Positions 44,203 to 52,152 of a stretch of DNA of 64,000 bases are shown one piece after another. The position numbers and the translations under genes were made by a program. Every line of letters begins with the position of its first letter. Within the stretch, counting starts at the first letter, position 1. The DNA is from Bacteroidales bacterium. GTDB taxonomy: Bacteria > Bacteroidota > Bacteroidia > Bacteroidales > P3. The stretch spans positions 1-64,000 of the forward strand of contig JAIKVZ010000031.1 of NCBI GenBank assembly GCA_024685285.1, read 5' to 3'. Below the pieces are notes generated by a model. It ran no database searches and was not told the DNA's origin. It saw only the letters and a program-made list of their open reading frames with translations.

Positions 44203-46509
44203 ATGAGAAAACTCTGCACAATATTTGTCACTTTTTTGCTGATTGCCACAGCCGCCTACGCGCAACGGTGGGAGCCCACCGACTCGGTCGATGTGCTTCA
44301 CACCTCTGTCGACATAGATTTCAGCGGTACCACAGGGGCTGCCTTCTCAGCCACTGCCGAAGTGTCGTTGCGACTGCTGCGCCCCTGCCCGAAGATAAAA
44401 CTGCTGCTCAACTGTGCCGTAGACTCGATAGCCGTCAACGGCCAGCCATGCGATTGCCGGCTCGACTCGATAGGTACTGGCGATATGGCCGCCGGCGACA
44501 CCATGCGCATATTTGTGGCATATCACTACTCCGGCAGTTCTATTACCGACTGGGGCGGTATGCACCTCGACCCCACAATTTACTACAACTTGGGCATAAG
44601 CTTCACCGCCGACCCCCACAGCGTGGGCCGCGCCTGGTTTCCAACCCAGGACAACTTCACCGACAAAGGCACCTACACCCTCACCGTGACATCCTATCCA
44701 GGATGGACTACACGTTGCGGAGGCCTGCTGACCTCGGAGCGCCTCAACCCTGACGGCACTCAAACCACAACATGGCACATAGGTCTGCCCACCCCAGCCT
44801 ATCTGGTATCGGTGGCGGTGGCTCCATGGAAAATCATCGAGCGCGACTTCCGCGGTCTCGACAGCACCTACCAAGCCACCCTTGCCTACACCACCCAAGA
44901 CAGCACCGAGGTGTACCACACTTTCGACGTGCTCGACTCGGTGATACCGGCTTTCGAGCGCGCTTTCGGCCCCTACCAATGGCGCCGCATTGGCTACAAC
45001 GCCACCCCAATAGGCTCTATGGAGCACGTAATGAACATATCGCTGGCACAGCAGGTTATAGGTGACGGGAGCGATGACGCCCGTTTCGGTAATATGTGCC
45101 ACGAGCTGGCCCACGCATGGTTTGGCAACACCCTGACCTGCGCCGAAAGCGGCGATATGTGGATTAACGAAGGCGGAGCCTCGTTTTGTGAGGAGGTGGC
45201 CGTTGAGTCGTGCTTGGGACGCAAAGCCGCCGATCAATACTACCAGAACCGCCTCGATAAGGTGATACGCACCGCTCACCTCGACGACAATGGCTACCGC
45301 CCGCTGCACGGTATGCCACACAGCCACACCTACGGCACCACTACGTACAAGAAAGGCTCGCTGGCATGGCACTCGCTGCGCGGCGTCATGGGCGACTCGC
45401 TATTCTACGCCTCCATGCGCCGGCTCTTTGCCAACTGCATCTTTGGCAACCTCGATGCCTACGGCCTCCTCGACTCGCTCGAAGCCTACTCAGGCCTTGA
45501 ACACAACAGCCTCTACACCTCGGTCGGCGGACAGATATTCTCCTCCGGTTTCTTGAGCTACCATATCGACTCTGTGGCCTATGCCGCAGGTCAGGCCACG
45601 GTGCACATGAGTTGCCGACGCATAGGCACGGAGGTTAATATTAGCATTCCGTCGCGGGTGCCGGTTGTCTTCTTCGACTGGGCGTTCAGCCACCCCGTCG
45701 AGAGGTGGGTGGAATTCGATAGCGACGGCAGCACCACCGCAACATTCAGCCTTCCATACGAGCCCGTCTATTGGGTCATCGACTACTACCATCGCATAGC
45801 CAATGCCATAACCTCCGCCGAGTTCGACGGTGCCCCCGCTGGCGTCAACGACGGCCAGAGCGCCCACTTTGCCCTCGGCGTAACCTCCGAGGCCGTGCCC
45901 ACCCGCGTTATCGTCGAACACCACTGGGGTGACCCGGGAGGATCCATGCCGGCCGGCGTGCTGAACACAGCCAAACGCTACTGGGTGGTGACCGGCTACC
46001 TGCCATGCGACGGCACCTACACCGGCCAGTTCCAGTTCTGCCGCGAAGGCTACCGCGACGCCGTCTACCCTCACCTCGACAACGGCTTCTACCACCGCCG
46101 GGCTCAGCTCGACTCAATGGCGCTGCTCTATCGACACACCCCGGCCGACCCTTGGGCCGTGGCCACTCGGCACCACGCCGGCAATGCCAATGAAGGCCGC
46201 TTTACCGATGTCAACCTGCGTCCGGGCGAATATATGTTGGCCATTATCGACACCGCCTTAATTGCCGTTCCGCACGCAGAGCAGCCCGCCCTGTCCATCA
46301 GCCCCAACCCTGCCAACGGCAGCTTCAAGGTAACTTTCGACGGGCCTCCGTCGACCCTCGCCATCACCGACCTGCAGGGCCGCACCGTGTACCGCCAAAG
46401 CAACGTGGCCAGCGGCCAATTGGTGCGTCCAAACCTGCCCGCAGGAAATTATATTGTGAAAATTGAAAATAATTTCTTATCATTGCAGTCGCAATTAATA
46501 ATACTATGA
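44203..46509 (+). CDS. M1-family metallopeptidase exported by T9SS
   Basis: 768 residues. Signal peptide (AYA|QRW), an N-terminal beta domain, and a gluzincin domain with the GxMEN-like motif (GSMEHVMN, about 271-278), zinc ligands His300 and His304 with catalytic Glu301 (HELAHAWFGN) and the third ligand Glu323 (WINEGGASF). The Asn of GAMEN is replaced by His, which may change N-terminus recognition. The T9SS type A tail is SPNPANGSFKVTF to AGNYIVKI. It should cleave peptides outside the cell as an aminopeptidase or relative. Overlaps the barrel gene by 4 bases. Confidence 0.93.
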   Translation: MRKLCTIFVTFLLIATAAYAQRWEPTDSVDVLHTSVDIDFSGTTGAAFSATAEVSLRLLRPCPKIKLLLNCAVDSIAVNGQPCDCRLDSIGTGDMAAGDTMRIFVAYHYSGSSITDWGGMHLDPTIYYNLGISFTADPHSVGRAWFPTQDNFTDKGTYTLTVTSYPGWTTRCGGLLTSERLNPDGTQTTTWHIGLPTPAYLVSVAVAPWKIIERDFRGLDSTYQATLAYTTQDSTEVYHTFDVLDSVIPAFERAFGPYQWRRIGYNATPIGSMEHVMNISLAQQVIGDGSDDARFGNMCHELAHAWFGNTLTCAESGDMWINEGGASFCEEVAVESCLGRKAADQYYQNRLDKVIRTAHLDDNGYRPLHGMPHSHTYGTTTYKKGSLAWHSLRGVMGDSLFYASMRRLFANCIFGNLDAYGLLDSLEAYSGLEHNSLYTSVGGQIFSSGFLSYHIDSVAYAAGQATVHMSCRRIGTEVNISIPSRVPVVFFDWAFSHPVERWVEFDSDGSTTATFSLPYEPVYWVIDYYHRIANAITSAEFDGAPAGVNDGQSAHFALGVTSEAVPTRVIVEHHWGDPGGSMPAGVLNTAKRYWVVTGYLPCDGTYTGQFQFCREGYRDAVYPHLDNGFYHRRAQLDSMALLYRHTPADPWAVATRHHAGNANEGRFTDVNLRPGEYMLAIIDTALIAVPHAEQPALSISPNPANGSFKVTFDGPPSTLAITDLQGRTVYRQSNVASGQLVRPNLPAGNYIVKIENNFLSLQSQLIIL

Positions 46510-47117
46510 AATATATCAAAACACTCTGCCTCACGGCTTTAATGATGTTATGCCTGACCTCGCAGGCGCAGTTTTTTCAAGACATGAACCGCCAACAGTG
46601 GATGCTCAAGGTCGAACTGGGCGCCATGCCCTTTATGAGCAACGAGGGTCACCCGGGCGATTACGGCTACTTCCTCAACAACTACCAGTCGGCTATAGGG
46701 CTGGACGTGATCGGTGGCCTCAACCTCAACCAGGACTTTTTTGTTGGTCTGGGTGCCGGCGGCTACTACGCAGCCAACATAGCAACCCCCTCGGTCTTCA
46801 ATATCGCGGCCACGGCCTTTGCTGACATCGACTACCGACCCATCTGGAGCAGCCACGGCGACGACAACACGCCGCAGACCTACCGCCTTGCCCCCATGGC
46901 CGGTATAAGGGGCGGAATGTCGGTGCTGCTTGACGACGCCGAGCGCTACGGCACCAACTTCGACCCCTACGGCGAGATTTACGCCGGCGTCAACTGGTAC
47001 TACCGCCACGGCCTGCGCAACATGGAGCACAACTGGTACAGCCTATACCTGCAAATCGGCATAGCCTATATGCAGCAAACCGTCTTTCTGCCCGTGCGCA
47101 TAGGCTGGCGCATGTAA
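46506..47117 (+). CDS. Outer-membrane beta-barrel protein, unknown role
   Basis: 203 residues. Signal peptide (SQA|QFF), then alternating polar/aromatic strands (LDVIGGLNLNQDFFVGLGAGGYYAAN, LYLQIGIAYMQQTVFLPVRIGWRM) of a small barrel. Its start overlaps the stop of the M1 peptidase gene, so the two are translated together; a specific link in function is not known. Confidence 0.82.
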   Translation: MKYIKTLCLTALMMLCLTSQAQFFQDMNRQQWMLKVELGAMPFMSNEGHPGDYGYFLNNYQSAIGLDVIGGLNLNQDFFVGLGAGGYYAANIATPSVFNIAATAFADIDYRPIWSSHGDDNTPQTYRLAPMAGIRGGMSVLLDDAERYGTNFDPYGEIYAGVNWYYRHGLRNMEHNWYSLYLQIGIAYMQQTVFLPVRIGWRM

Positions 47118-47148
47118 TCTCACTTCACCAACCGCTAACAACCAACCC

Positions 47149-47493
47149 ATGCAGACCACACGCCAAAACAAAATATCGCGCCTCATCCAGCAAGACTTGG
47201 GCGAAATATTCCAGCGCGAGATGAAACCCACCCTGGGCCCCTCGATGGTGACCGTGACAGGGGTGCGCATAACTCCCGACCTCTCCATTGCCCGAGTGCA
47301 CGTAAGCATAATGCCGCTCGGCGGAGCCCGCAAGGAAGAGGTGATGCAGCTCATACTGCAAAACAACTCCGACCTGCGACGCCGCCTCGGCCTGCGCGAG
47401 GGCAAACAGCTGCGCATCATTCCACAGCTCGACTTCTACCTCGACGACTCGCTCGACTATATGGAGAATATCGAGCGCCTGCTCAAGAACTGA
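47149..47493 (+). CDS. rbfA: Ribosome-binding factor A
   Basis: 114 residues: the helix-rich KH-like domain with ISRLIQQDLGEIFQREM, VTVTGVRITPDLSIARVHVSI and GKQLRIIPQLDFYLDDSLDYMENIERLL. It binds 30S subunits late in maturation and helps process the 16S 5' end, including in the cold. The LolE-like permease gene follows by 46 bases, a gene order also seen in other Bacteroidota. Confidence 0.95.
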   Translation: MQTTRQNKISRLIQQDLGEIFQREMKPTLGPSMVTVTGVRITPDLSIARVHVSIMPLGGARKEEVMQLILQNNSDLRRRLGLREGKQLRIIPQLDFYLDDSLDYMENIERLLKN

Positions 47494-47539
47494 GCGGCAC
47501 ACAACGCAAAGCCAGCAACCCGATAATACCCAACACAGC

Positions 47540-48778
47540 ATGAAAGCTCCGCGACGATTCCCCCTCACCGCCTTCATAGCCTGGCGCTACCTCACCTCGC
47601 GGGGCAACCGCTCGGTAGTGCGGACCATATCGTGGATTTCGCTCATCGGCCTCGCCGTGTCGGCCATGGCCCTCATCGTGGTGCTCTCGGTCTACAACGG
47701 CATAGGCCGCATAACCCAGGAGCTTTTCAATAGCTTCGACCCGCCGCTGCTGGCCGAGCCCGCCACCGGCAAGACCCTCAGGCTCAGCCCCGAAACCCTT
47801 GGCCGGCTGCAGCAAACTGAGGGCGTGGCCACAGTGAGCCAGATAGTGCAGGAGAACGCATGGGCCACCTGCCGCGACCGCCAGGCCATAGTGACCCTGC
47901 GCGGTGTCGACACCGTTTACCACCTCGTCACAGGTCTCGACACCATGCTGTATCAAGGCACCTACACCCTCGGCACACAGCCCGCAGAGGACGAAATAGC
48001 CTCACTTATACTCGGGGCCGACATCTACTACGACCTCGGCGCAAGCCCCCACTCCAACAGCCCCGTCTACCTCCACATACCCCGCCGCGAGGGGCCGCTG
48101 GCAACGCCCTCGCCCGACGCCTTCCGCACCGCCACCACCATGCCGGCAGGCAACTTCCTCATACAGCAGGACATCGACCGCCGCTACGCCCTCACCGACA
48201 TAGCCACCGCGCGCCGGCTGCTCGACTACGACAGCCTCACCTGCACGGCCCTCGCCATAAGCCTCGCACCCAAAGCCTCGGCAAACAAGACACAGCAACG
48301 GGTCAAGGAGGTCTTGGGGCCGGATTGCCGAGTACTCAACCGCTTCGAACAGCAGCCCCTCTACTACAAAATATTCCGTTCAGAACGGCTCGGCATATAT
48401 ATCATCCTGGCACTCATAGTCTTCATCTCAACCCTGAGCCTCGTGGCCTCGCTGTCGCTGCTCATCATGAGCAAACAGCGCGACGCCGGCATACTGCTCG
48501 CCCAGGGCCTCGGGCCGCGCCGCATGAGGCGTGTCTTCCTGGCCGAAGGGGCCATGATATGCGCCATAGCCGCCGCGGCAGGGCTGGCCGTGGGCTTCGT
48601 GCTGTGCTTTGTTCAGCAGCGTTTCGGCATAGTGCGTATGGGCGACGGCAACTTCGTGGTCAGCGCTTTCCCCGTGGCCATGCGCGCCACCGATTTTGTG
48701 CTCACCCTGCTGATGGTCACCCTCATAGGCACCAGCGCCGTGGCCCTCACTGTGCGAAAACAGCCTGCCAACGGCTAA
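47540..48778 (+). CDS. LolC/LolE-like (FtsX-family) ABC permease
   Basis: 412 residues. An N-terminal membrane helix after RRFPLTAFIAWRYLTSRGNRSVVRTISWISLIGLAVS, a long periplasmic domain (about 60-280), and three C-terminal membrane helices with SKQRDAGILLAQGLGPRRMRRVFLAEG, the coupling region of the MacB/FtsX fold. Likely part of the lipoprotein-release (Lol) system; the ATPase LolD is not beside it. Followed by 11-mer array 6. Confidence 0.9.
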   Translation: MKAPRRFPLTAFIAWRYLTSRGNRSVVRTISWISLIGLAVSAMALIVVLSVYNGIGRITQELFNSFDPPLLAEPATGKTLRLSPETLGRLQQTEGVATVSQIVQENAWATCRDRQAIVTLRGVDTVYHLVTGLDTMLYQGTYTLGTQPAEDEIASLILGADIYYDLGASPHSNSPVYLHIPRREGPLATPSPDAFRTATTMPAGNFLIQQDIDRRYALTDIATARRLLDYDSLTCTALAISLAPKASANKTQQRVKEVLGPDCRVLNRFEQQPLYYKIFRSERLGIYIILALIVFISTLSLVASLSLLIMSKQRDAGILLAQGLGPRRMRRVFLAEGAMICAIAAAAGLAVGFVLCFVQQRFGIVRMGDGNFVVSAFPVAMRATDFVLTLLMVTLIGTSAVALTVRKQPANG

Positions 48779-48813
48779 ACATCGCCCCCAAGACCTATAA
48801 GCGATAGTGTCCG

Positions 48814-48857
48814 TCGGCCCCTACCCGACGTTGACCCGACCTCAACCCGAACCTAAC
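48814..48857. repeat. 11-mer array, copy 6 (four units)
   Basis: TCGGCCCCTAC, CCGACGTTGAC, CCGACCTCAAC and CCGAACCTAAC, then TTATCTAACAGACTG; a stem CTGGTAA/TTACCAG (about 48870-48901) follows. The G-rich strand is on the - strand although the nearest gene on its right is on the +, which may reflect insertion of the four-helix-bundle gene. This fills most of the gap 48779-48944. Confidence 0.93.
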
Positions 48858-48944
48858 TTATCTAACAGACTGGTAATCACCGCATTACATTATATTTACC
48901 AGCCAACTGAAAATCAACGCATTGGCCCTATGGGTATGAATTAT

Positions 48945-48975
48945 TTTGCCGTTTCGGAAAAAGTTTGTATCTTTG
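48945..48975 (+). promoter_or_regulatory. Promoter of the four-helix-bundle gene
   Basis: TTTG (48945-48948) and TATCTTTG (48968-48975), 19-base spacer, 24 bases before the ATG. Confidence 0.8.
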
Positions 48976-48999
48976 CAGTCAGAAAAAACTTTGTAGAAA

Positions 49000-49635
49000 A
49001 TGGTAGATCAGAATAATCAGAGTAATCAGAATAATCTGAATATTCCGAGTAATCAGAACATTCCGAATACTCAGAAGCCAAAGCCTTACACTTTTCTGCC
49101 CCGTCACGGACACTACCGCAACTTGAGGGTCTATCAGGTTACTGAAATGATTTACGACATCACGTACTACTTCACTCAGCATTATCTACAACATGGCGAT
49201 CGCACTGTCGACCAGATGGTTCAGGCCGCCCGCAGCGGCAAACAGAACATTGCCGAAGGCAACCAAGCGGCTTCAACTTCGAGTGAGACTGAAATCAAAC
49301 TGACAAATGTTGCCAAAGCCAGCCTCGAGGAACTGCTCGACGACTATGAAGACTACCTGCGGGTGCGCAACCTGCAGCAGTGGGGCGATCTTCATCCACG
49401 CTATGAGAAAATGCGACAATATGCGCGGAGCGCAGAAATCAAGAAAAACTATGCCGCCAAAATACAGCAGATGAACGACGAGGAGATAGCTAACCTCTGC
49501 ATCACGCTCATCCATCAAGCCTCATATATGCTCCACAAGCTGCTCGAAACCATGCAGAACCGCTTCGTCACCGAAGGCGGAATAAGAGAGCGTATGTACC
49601 AAAGCCGTGTCGATTACCGAAATAAGGCAAATTAA
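49000..49635 (+). CDS. Four-helix-bundle protein (S23/IVS-encoded family)
   Basis: 211 residues. The core (about 40-200) has the family features YQVTEMIYDITYYFTQ, GDRTVDQMVQAARSGKQNIAEG, SETEIKLTNVAKASLEELLDDYEDYLR and a last helix with SYMLHKLLETM. Relatives include the proteins encoded in intervening sequences of 23S rRNA; their role is unknown. Residues 1-28 are an Asn/Gln/Pro-rich stretch encoded by tandem 9-base units, which appear again inverted after the gene. This head is probably a repeat read as protein, not part of the fold. Confidence 0.88.
   Translation: MVDQNNQSNQNNLNIPSNQNIPNTQKPKPYTFLPRHGHYRNLRVYQVTEMIYDITYYFTQHYLQHGDRTVDQMVQAARSGKQNIAEGNQAASTSSETEIKLTNVAKASLEELLDDYEDYLRVRNLQQWGDLHPRYEKMRQYARSAEIKKNYAAKIQQMNDEEIANLCITLIHQASYMLHKLLETMQNRFVTEGGIRERMYQSRVDYRNKAN
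49008..49082 (+). repeat. Tandem 9-base units, upstream array
   Basis: About eight units of pattern NNTCNGANN (for example ATCAGAATA, ATCAGAGTA, TTCCGAATA) in a row, in frame with and forming the N-terminus of the four-helix-bundle gene. Confidence 0.85.
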
Positions 49636-49653
49636 CAACAAGCACAAAAAGAC

Positions 49654-49767
49654 ATGAAACATAAACTTACCTTTTTCGTCGTCCTGCTGATGGCCTTTTC
49701 GCTGCCCGATGTGGCATTGGCATACGATTTCAGCTACTCTTACCTGCCCGCAAGGTCGCGGTTGTGA
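49654..49767 (+). pseudogene. Remnant of a secreted (BspA-like) protein gene: signal peptide only
   Basis: A 37-codon reading frame: MKHKLTFFVVLLMAFSLPDV is a good signal peptide, followed by AYDFSYSYL and a stop. The sequence after the signal is like the start of BspA-type leucine-rich-repeat surface proteins (YDFSYSYxGxTLYY), as far as I recall, and then breaks off. It lies 18 bases after the four-helix-bundle gene. Confidence 0.6.
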
Positions 49768-49772
49768 GGTAG

Positions 49773-49830
49773 GTTTCGGATTATTCGGAACACTCCGAAC
49801 ACTCTGATAATTCTGAAAATTCTGATTAGG
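49773..49830 (-). repeat. Tandem 9-base units, downstream array, inverted
   Basis: Read on the - strand it gives about six units (AATCAGAAT, TTTCAGAAT, TATCAGAGT, GTTCGGAGT, GTTCCGAAT, AATCCGAAA) of the same type as those at 49008-49082, in opposite orientation, so the two arrays could pair around the gene. Confidence 0.8.
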
Positions 49831-50013
49831 ATTTAGCCCCCTTGGTTTGATGCAGGGCTTGCGCACTGCACTGTTTTCGTCGCTATCGGGGACAACTCGG
49901 TGTGCCATCCTGTGGCAGACCTATAACCCGACTTCTGACCCGTTTTCTTCTAAAGTGCGCGGGTGATCCGGCTTGATTGCCGGGCGACTAATCCTCCCGC
50001 ATTCACGGGAAAG
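49831..50013 (-). ncRNA. Candidate structured non-coding RNA
   Basis: A gene-free stretch with a promoter on the - strand just upstream (50021-50051) and several hairpins in the predicted transcript: TCCCG/CGGGA (49995-50010), CCGGC/GCCGG (49968-49983), GCCA/TGGC (near 49902-49915) and GTGCAGTG with CCCTGCAT. CCCGC in the first hairpin could instead pair with GCGGG at 49959-49963, which is switch-like. It does not match RNase P, tmRNA, SRP RNA or a riboswitch class I can recall. The left end is undefined. Confidence 0.4.
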
Positions 50014-50020
50014 ACTGTTG

Positions 50021-50051
50021 CAAAGTTACGAAATTTTTCCGGACCCGCCAA
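50021..50051 (-). promoter_or_regulatory. Promoter of the candidate RNA
   Basis: On the - strand TTG (50049-50051) and TAACTTTG (50021-50028), 20-base spacer. The bases between here and 50216 contain ACTGCAACGAA twice and its partial inverse once, but no gene. Confidence 0.6.
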
Positions 50052-50216
50052 GCGACTGCAACGAAAAAACTAAAACTGCAACGAAATTTTTTGCCAAAGC
50101 CCCCGAGACTGCCGAATCGTTGCAGTTCGTTGCACTTTTCTATGGCCGAGAGTACCCTCGCACCTCATATTTAGAGGGGTTGGTATGATTTTTTCGGCAA
50201 AATCAAAAAAAAAATG

Positions 50217-50224
50217 TATTTTTG
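50217..50224 (+). promoter_or_regulatory. -7 element (TATTTTTG) of the small membrane protein gene
   Basis: 23 bases before the ATG; -33 box weak. Confidence 0.6.
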
Positions 50225-50246
50225 CATTTTCTAAAATTGTGCAACT

Positions 50247-50513
50247 ATGAGTCATAAAACGGCGTTGAAAATATACGAATGGGCCTCCTACATACTCATT
50301 CTCGGGGCCACGGCAGTGTACTTCTGGCTTAAGTCTAACGGCGTAGCCATAGTGCTGATAATCTTAGTGTTGGCCGTCTTTATGAGGCTTATGATGGAGC
50401 GTACGCGCTACCGTGCCTGCGAGGAGGAGAACGACGAGTTGCGGGCCGACCTGCGCCGCCTCACCCAGCTGCTGGCCGAGGAGAAAAAGAAGAACCAGGA
50501 GCCCCAAAAATAG
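50247..50513 (+). CDS. Small membrane protein with coiled-coil tail
   Basis: 88 residues: two membrane segments (about 9-27 and 31-48) then an acidic/basic coiled coil (RTRYRACEEENDELRADLRRLTQLLAEEKKKN). No family recognised. It lies 41 bases before efp and might be co-transcribed with it. Confidence 0.78.
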   Translation: MSHKTALKIYEWASYILILGATAVYFWLKSNGVAIVLIILVLAVFMRLMMERTRYRACEEENDELRADLRRLTQLLAEEKKKNQEPQK

Positions 50514-50554
50514 AAAAAAGCAAAAAAAATATTTACGAATAAACATTTATACCT

Positions 50555-51118
50555 ATGGCAACAACCACTGACATCAAAAACGGTCTTTGCATCAATTTCA
50601 ACAACGACATCTACACCATCATCGAGTTCCTGCACGTCAAACCCGGCAAGGGTGCCGCCTTTGTGCGCACAAAGATGCGCAGCGTTAAAACCGGCCGCGT
50701 GCTTGAGAACACCTTCCCCAGCGGAGCCAAGATTGACATTGTGCGCGTGGAGCGCCGCCCCTACACCTACCTCTACAAGGAAGGCGATATGCACGTGTTT
50801 ATGCATACCGAGACCTACGAGCAGATCAACATCGACGAGAAGATAATCAACGCCCCTCAGTTCCTGCGTCCCGACCAGTATGTTGAGATAACCGTGCAGG
50901 CCGACACCGAGACCCCGCTGCTGTGCGAACTGCCGCCGTTTATCGAGACTGTGGTCACCTATACCGAGCCCGGTTTCAAAGGCAACACCGCCACCAACGC
51001 CATGAAGGACGCCACCGTGGAGCCCGGCGTGAGCGTGCGTGTGCCCCTGTTTATCAACGAGGGCGACAAAATCAAGGTCGACACCCGTACCTGCGAGTAC
51101 AGCGAGCGCGTCAAATGA
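50555..51118 (+). CDS. efp: Elongation factor P
   Basis: 187 residues in three beta domains: KNGLCINFNNDIYTIIEFLHVKPGKGAAFVRTKMR (KOW-like, with the loop Lys/Arg region), the OB domain, and the C-terminal NTATNAMKDATVEPGVSVRVPLFINEGDKIKVDTRTCEY signature. EF-P relieves ribosome stalling at polyproline. The loop residue is Lys in 'KPGKGAAF', so lysyl-type or other modification is possible; no modification gene is nearby. Overlaps the next gene by 4 bases. Confidence 0.97.
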   Translation: MATTTDIKNGLCINFNNDIYTIIEFLHVKPGKGAAFVRTKMRSVKTGRVLENTFPSGAKIDIVRVERRPYTYLYKEGDMHVFMHTETYEQINIDEKIINAPQFLRPDQYVEITVQADTETPLLCELPPFIETVVTYTEPGFKGNTATNAMKDATVEPGVSVRVPLFINEGDKIKVDTRTCEYSERVK

Positions 51119-52152
51119 CCCTGCCCTGGCTCATAAAAACTTTTAAAAATATCAATCCCATCAAACCCACAGTGGGTTTGATGGGTCTTGCTCTGCTTGC
51201 CTTGCTGTGGAGTTGCACTGGCAAGCGGCAGGCGCCGCAGGCGCCTGCCGCCAAAGACTACACGCAGGTGACCGCACCGGCTCCCTGCGCCGACTCTGCC
51301 ATGGCATTTGCAACAGCCCAACTCGCCTTCGGCCCCCGTATACCAGGCAGCCGCGCCGCCGCTCAATGCCGACATTATATTGCCTCGAACATGGCACGAT
51401 GGGTCGACACAGTGATAATGCAACCTTTTGGCGCCACCCTGTGGGACGGCACGGAAGTTCGCGGCACCAATATCATTGCCAGCCTCAACCCACAGGCACC
51501 GCAACGCGTATTGCTGGCAGCCCATTACGACAGCCGTCTATGGGCCGACCACGACCCCGACCCCAACAATCAGCACAGCCCCGTACCAGGCGCCAACGAC
51601 GGAGCCTCGGGCTCGGCCCTGCTTATGGAAATGGCCCGCGTTATGTCACAGATGCCGCCCTCGGTAGGGGTCGACTTCATATTCTTCGACCTCGAAGACC
51701 AGGGCACCCCCGACTGGGCCGACAACCACGCCGACAACACCTGGTGCAAAGGTTCGCAGCACTGGGGACAAACCCCGCACACGCCGTTCTACAAAGCACA
51801 ATATGGCATACTGCTTGATATGGTGGGCTCACACCAGCCACGTTTCACAAAAGAGGAGATAAGCCGCCACTTTGCACCGGGCCTCACCGACAAAGTGTGG
51901 CAGGTTGCCGCCGCCATAGGTCACGGCGCCATGTTTGTGCAGCAGAATACCGACCCCATACTCGACGACCACCTATACATCAACCAACTGACCGGCATTC
52001 CCACCATCGACTTGGTGCAGAACTCCCCCGAGTGCAGTTTCTTCACCCACTGGCACACCACCTCCGACAACCTTGACGCCCTCGACCCACGCACCCTCGA
52101 AGCAGTAGCCCGGGTGGTGCTGACAACCATATACGCCGACTACCCACAATGA
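51115..52152 (+). CDS. Glutaminyl-peptide cyclotransferase (M28 fold) lipoprotein
   Basis: 345 residues. Hydrophobic helix (about 21-33) ending in lipobox LWSC (Cys34). The M28 zinc-site pattern is present: His137 (AAHYDSRLWAD), Asp162 (GANDGASG), Glu194/Asp195 (FFDLEDQG), and a late HWHTTSD. HYDSRxWxDxDPDPxNQ and the ILLDMVGS region are those of glutaminyl cyclases, such as the one of P. gingivalis, which turn N-terminal Gln into pyroglutamate in the periplasm. Start at 51115 overlaps efp; its first 140 bases hold two strong inverted repeats. Most signal peptides in this window end before Gln, giving it many likely substrates. Confidence 0.9.
   Translation: MTLPWLIKTFKNINPIKPTVGLMGLALLALLWSCTGKRQAPQAPAAKDYTQVTAPAPCADSAMAFATAQLAFGPRIPGSRAAAQCRHYIASNMARWVDTVIMQPFGATLWDGTEVRGTNIIASLNPQAPQRVLLAAHYDSRLWADHDPDPNNQHSPVPGANDGASGSALLMEMARVMSQMPPSVGVDFIFFDLEDQGTPDWADNHADNTWCKGSQHWGQTPHTPFYKAQYGILLDMVGSHQPRFTKEEISRHFAPGLTDKVWQVAAAIGHGAMFVQQNTDPILDDHLYINQLTGIPTIDLVQNSPECSFFTHWHTTSDNLDALDPRTLEAVARVVLTTIYADYPQ

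Noticed and set aside
49008-49830. 9-base arrays as CRISPR
   Set aside because: No unique spacers; the units are imperfect and partly coding.
49831-50013. tmRNA, RNase P RNA, SRP RNA or a cobalamin riboswitch on the - strand
   Set aside because: I looked for their conserved cores and found none; the hairpins do not match in order or sequence.
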